From assembly GCA_900552885.1 (NCBI GenBank), contig USBM01000077.1, forward strand, positions 1-8,918: DNA of 8,918 nt, read 5' to 3'. Shown here piece by piece: positions 6,352-8,918 of this stretch. The notes beneath the pieces are model-generated. The model was not told the DNA's origin and searched no databases. It was given only the letters and a program-made list of their open reading frames with translations. The position numbers and the translations under genes are program-made. How positions within the stretch are numbered: the stretch's first letter is position 1; each line of letters starts with the position of its first letter. This DNA comes from an uncultured Clostridium sp. (lineage in GTDB: Bacteria > Bacillota > Clostridia > Lachnospirales > Lachnospiraceae).

Positions 6352-6399
6352 TTGATAAAATTGACATTTCCTTATATGAAATAAGAATCCGTGTATGAT
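6352..6399 (+). promoter_or_regulatory. Candidate promoter(s) for the cell-wall hydrolase gene
   Basis: The gap between phosphatase and hydrolase is AT-rich and contains promoter-like boxes. One pair is TTGATA (6352-6357) and TATGAA (6375-6380) with a 17-base spacer. A perfect -35 TTGACA (6361-6366) is followed by AAGAAT (6383-6388) at 16 bases. TATGAT (6394-6399) is a good -10 but is 27 bases from TTGACA. The terminator hairpin leaves only 20 bases before the hydrolase ATG, so any dedicated promoter has to overlap or precede the hairpin. Which pair is used cannot be decided by eye. Confidence 0.4.
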
Positions 6400-6432
6400 G
6401 GAATTATAGAAAACATCGTACACGGATTTTTT
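6386..6432 (+). terminator. Strong intrinsic terminator after the phosphatase gene
   Basis: A 15-base left arm (6386-6400, AATCCGTGTATGATG) pairs with 6414-6428 (CATCGTACACGGATT) with a single G-U pair, around a 13-base loop, followed by a run of T to 6432. This is a textbook rho-independent terminator. It ends the WXG100-to-phosphatase transcript and separates it from the hydrolase gene, whose ATG is only 20 bases further on. Confidence 0.92.
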
Positions 6433-6452
6433 ATTAGAAGGGAGAGTTTCTT

Positions 6453-8861
6453 ATGAAGAAATGGAAACATGTAATGAAGAGAGTGACAGCAATGTGTCTA
6501 AGCATTGTGATAGCGGGAAGCCTGCTGGTTGTACCGGGAAGAATGAAGCAGGTAGAGGCTGCGAATGGAACAGCTGCAGAGGTAGTGAACTTGGCAGCAA
6601 ATCAGGTTGGATACCATGAAAAGGCATCCAATGCGAATCTGGATTCCTTTACTGCCAATAGCGGTTCTGGCAACTATACAAAATATGCAAGGGACTTGGG
6701 GGTTGCGAACGGTCAGGCATGGTGTGCTACATTTGTATGGTGGCTGATGGCGAGTGCGGCAGTACCAAGTAGTGCATATCCTTCGAGAACAACGGTAACA
6801 AGAGACTGGTTCAATCAGAGAGGATTGTATCGTGCAAGAGGAACATACACACCGAAGGAAGGAGATTACGTGATTTTTGGTAATGTTGCCCATTGCGGAA
6901 TTGTAGAATCGGTTTCCAATGGGTATGTGCATACAATTGAGGGTAACAGTGGAGACAAGGTTGCCAGACATGATTATAGCTTGAATAATTCCTATATATT
7001 AGGATATGGAATTATTCAGTATAATAATCCGTCTCCGGCACCGACTCCGACACCATCCCCTGCTCCTGGAACGGACAATCCGGGAAATCCATATCCGATT
7101 CCGACAACTGTAATCCGGTCCGGAAGCCGGGGCGATGAGGTGAAATGGGTGCAGAAATTTGCCAATGATGTAATGGGAGCCGGAATTGCAGTAGATGGGG
7201 TTGCAGGAAATCAGACGGTATATGCAATCAAGGTATTTCAGCAGAATAATGGGTTAACAGCAGACGCAATTGCCGGAACACAGACAATCAGTAAAATGTT
7301 GGCAGTGTGGAGAGAGAAAGTAAAGCCGACACCGGCACCGGAGTCACCGGTAGATCTTGGAACGAATTTCAGTGCAGTGATCAAACGTCAGGATATTGCA
7401 AAACCAATCTACAATGCAGGAACAAATGTTGCATTAGGAGATGGAAGTGAGACGGCGGAGAATAAATGGTTATTTATCAGACAGACAGATGGAAGTTATA
7501 TGATCTATTCCTTATATAATAATACGGTTTTAGATGCACAGTATAAGGGAACAACCAATGGTACCAATGTATATTCAGGCTGGGTGAATCATGGAGATAA
7601 CCAGAAATGGTATCTGTATAAGAGTGGAAAAGGATATCGGTTTGTTCCAAAACATGCTGCCAATCTGGCTTTGGATGTGTTGAATTATGGAACAGCTAAG
7701 GGAACCAATATACAGTTATGGGAGAAGAATAATTCGACAGCACAGACATTTTCTATTGTGAAAGAGAACTATAATGCATTGCAAAAGATCACTCTTTCAT
7801 CGAATAATGGGAACGGAATGGAAGTTGGGGAGACGCAGAAACTAACCTATTCTCTGACTCCGGCTAATACGCAGAGCGATATGGTAAAATGGGTTAGCAG
7901 TAATGAGAAGGTAGCAACGGTTGACCAGAATGGAGTTGTAACGGCTAAAGCAGAAGGAATAGCAGAGATTAGCTGCATCAGTACATTTGATTCCGGAATA
8001 AAGGGAAGTGTGGTAATTACTGTGTGCAAGACGGTAACAACAGAGAAACCGACAACAGAGATTACGACAGAAGTAACAACAGAGAAGCCGACAACGGAGA
8101 TTACGACAGAAGTTTCAACAGAGAAGACAACAACAGAGATTACGACAGAGGTTACAACAGAGAAGCCGGCAACGGAGATTACGACAGAAGTTACGACAGA
8201 GAAGCCGGCAACGGAGATTACGACAGAAGTTACGACAGAGAAGCCGGCAACGGAGATTACGACAGAAATAACAACAGAGAAACGGACGACAGAGGTTACA
8301 ACTGAAACTACAACAGAGGTTCCTACAACAGAACAACCGACTGTGTCGGATGCGGGGGTGGATATGGTAACATTTCCGCTAGAGGAAGGCACTCAGTTTG
8401 AACAAGATGGAATTTTATACGAAGTAACTTCGGATGATGATAATGAACCAGAAGTTTCAGTGGTTGCATATAATCAGTCCGGTAAGGTGTTCATTGTTCC
8501 GGAACAGATAAAAGAAGGAGATATTCTATATACAGTTACAGAGATAGGGGATTATGCATTAGAAGGTAATCGCAATTTGACAGAAGTGAAGGTCGGCAAT
8601 TGTGTGAGAATGATAGGCGAAGCTGCTTTTATGAATTGCAAGAATTTGAAAAAAGTAAGCTTAGGAACCGGTCTTAACACGATAGAAAAGAAGGCATTCT
8701 ATAATTGTAAGAAATTAAGTAAGCTGAATATATATAGTAGAGGTATTCGAAAGATTGGAAAGAAGGCGTTTTCTAAAACATCTGGGAAACTGGCAGTTAA
8801 GATTCCGGCAAATAAGAAAAAGGTGTACAAAAAATTATTACGAAAGGCCGGTTTGAGATAA
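6453..8861 (+). CDS. Secreted modular peptidoglycan hydrolase: CHAP, PG-binding, ricin-type lectin, Big_2, LRR_5
   Basis: The 802-residue protein starts at ATG 6453 after AAGGGAGAG (6438-6446). A clear signal peptide has basic residues 1-10, a hydrophobic core 11-27 and a probable cleavage in VEAANG near residue 36. The CHAP domain (about 42-190) has Cys91 in AWCATFVWW, His147 in AHCGIVES and Glu163 in TIEGN, the expected catalytic set for cutting peptidoglycan as amidase or endopeptidase. After a Pro-rich linker comes a PG_binding_1 domain (about 220-284, SGSRGDEVKWVQ, VDGVAGNQT, GTQT). A second short Pro linker leads to a ricin-type beta-trefoil lectin (about 303-437, with QKW near 384-386). 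Then follow a Big_2 Ig-like domain (about 445-525), a Thr-Glu repeat (526-630) and an LRR_5 tail (about 640-802). It probably remodels or attacks cell wall at the surface. The terminator before it indicates separate control from the upstream operon. Confidence 0.93.
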   Translation: MKKWKHVMKRVTAMCLSIVIAGSLLVVPGRMKQVEAANGTAAEVVNLAANQVGYHEKASNANLDSFTANSGSGNYTKYARDLGVANGQAWCATFVWWLMASAAVPSSAYPSRTTVTRDWFNQRGLYRARGTYTPKEGDYVIFGNVAHCGIVESVSNGYVHTIEGNSGDKVARHDYSLNNSYILGYGIIQYNNPSPAPTPTPSPAPGTDNPGNPYPIPTTVIRSGSRGDEVKWVQKFANDVMGAGIAVDGVAGNQTVYAIKVFQQNNGLTADAIAGTQTISKMLAVWREKVKPTPAPESPVDLGTNFSAVIKRQDIAKPIYNAGTNVALGDGSETAENKWLFIRQTDGSYMIYSLYNNTVLDAQYKGTTNGTNVYSGWVNHGDNQKWYLYKSGKGYRFVPKHAANLALDVLNYGTAKGTNIQLWEKNNSTAQTFSIVKENYNALQKITLSSNNGNGMEVGETQKLTYSLTPANTQSDMVKWVSSNEKVATVDQNGVVTAKAEGIAEISCISTFDSGIKGSVVITVCKTVTTEKPTTEITTEVTTEKPTTEITTEVSTEKTTTEITTEVTTEKPATEITTEVTTEKPATEITTEVTTEKPATEITTEITTEKRTTEVTTETTTEVPTTEQPTVSDAGVDMVTFPLEEGTQFEQDGILYEVTSDDDNEPEVSVVAYNQSGKVFIVPEQIKEGDILYTVTEIGDYALEGNRNLTEVKVGNCVRMIGEAAFMNCKNLKKVSLGTGLNTIEKKAFYNCKKLSKLNIYSRGIRKIGKKAFSKTSGKLAVKIPANKKKVYKKLLRKAGLR
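8028..8342 (+). repeat. Tandem 39-base repeat encoding a Thr-Glu linker, about eight units
   Basis: Residues 526-630 of the hydrolase are about eight 13-residue units with the consensus TEVTTEKP(T/A)TEIT. Units 4-6 (residues 565-603) are identical as protein and nearly so as DNA (GAGAAGCCGGCAACGGAGAT recurs three times). Such linkers keep surface domains apart and are often glycosylated in other secreted proteins; glycosylation here is not shown. The near-identical units suggest recent copy-number change. The repeat also opens long false frames on both strands. Confidence 0.9.
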
Positions 8862-8900
8862 TAAAGTGAACGGTTAATCATGTAACGAAAATACATTGAA

Positions 8901-8906
8901 TATAAT
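8901..8906 (+). promoter_or_regulatory. Possible -10 box reading out of the window
   Basis: TATAAT is a perfect -10 match in the AT-rich 57 bases after the hydrolase stop. No good -35 lies 16-18 bases upstream, and the TG at 8897-8898 is one base too far for an extended -10. No terminator for the hydrolase gene is visible before the window ends. In DNA this AT-rich the match may be chance. Confidence 0.2.
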
Positions 8907-8918
8907 AACATAACGTCC

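Noticed and set aside
7847..8392. A 181-codon minus-strand open frame with Val-Ser repeats, and smaller frames at 8024-8305 (+) and 8115-8336 (-)
   Set aside because: All mirror the 39-base Thr-Glu repeat of the hydrolase. A tandem repeat whose unit is a multiple of three keeps other frames open by chance.
8862..8918. Terminator for the hydrolase gene
   Set aside because: Only a 4-base GTTA/TAAC pairing is visible (8873-8885), with no T-run; a real terminator may lie beyond the window.

Overview
The window looks like a chromosomal segment from a Gram-positive anaerobe of the Firmicutes, most likely a Lachnospiraceae-type gut clostridium. The basis is a combination of features: AGGAGG-type ribosome binding sites, WXG100 proteins, a PASTA-domain Ser/Thr kinase next to a PP2C phosphatase, and secreted proteins with DUF6273, Big_2, Thr-Glu linker and BspA-type LRR_5 modules. 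The genus cannot be fixed from this sequence alone. Every gene I can support lies on the + strand.

Layout. Bases 1-484 hold two WXG100-family small proteins, the first cut by the window edge. Bases 485-625 hold a long imperfect hairpin that covers the ribosome binding site and start of a possible 33-residue ORF. Bases 626-2677 hold a secreted DUF6273 protein with a C-terminal LRR_5 tail. It is split by one in-frame TAG at 1883-1885, so it appears as two ORFs in the same frame. Bases 2705-5536 encode a 943-residue membrane kinase: cytoplasmic kinase domain, a roughly 215-residue Glu/Arg/Lys helix built from 15-residue tandem repeats, one membrane segment and three external PASTA domains. Bases 5550-6329 encode the partner PP2C phosphatase. 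A strong intrinsic terminator at 6386-6432 closes this set. Bases 6453-8861 encode a secreted modular cell-wall hydrolase (CHAP, PG-binding, ricin-type lectin, Big_2, Thr-Glu repeat, LRR_5). The last 57 bases hold only a possible -10 box.

How the parts may work together. The WXG100 genes, split surface protein, kinase and phosphatase are co-directional with short gaps and end at one terminator, so they probably form one transcription unit. WXG100 proteins are the usual small substrates of type VII-like (ESX) secretion. The PASTA kinase and PP2C phosphatase would set a reversible Thr phosphorylation state in response to cell-wall fragments. The kinase carries two similar Thr motifs, (D/E)L(D/E)xT(L/V)GV, one at each end of its charged helix. 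These could be autophosphorylated docking sites for a phosphothreonine reader such as an FHA protein. The hydrolase beyond the terminator shares its C-terminal LRR_5 module with the split protein, so both may go to the same place on the cell surface. The most novel reading is a kinase/phosphatase-controlled type VII-like secretion locus with a rigid-arm PASTA kinase. No FtsK/EssC-type ATPase or FHA gene is in this window, so that reading remains an inference.
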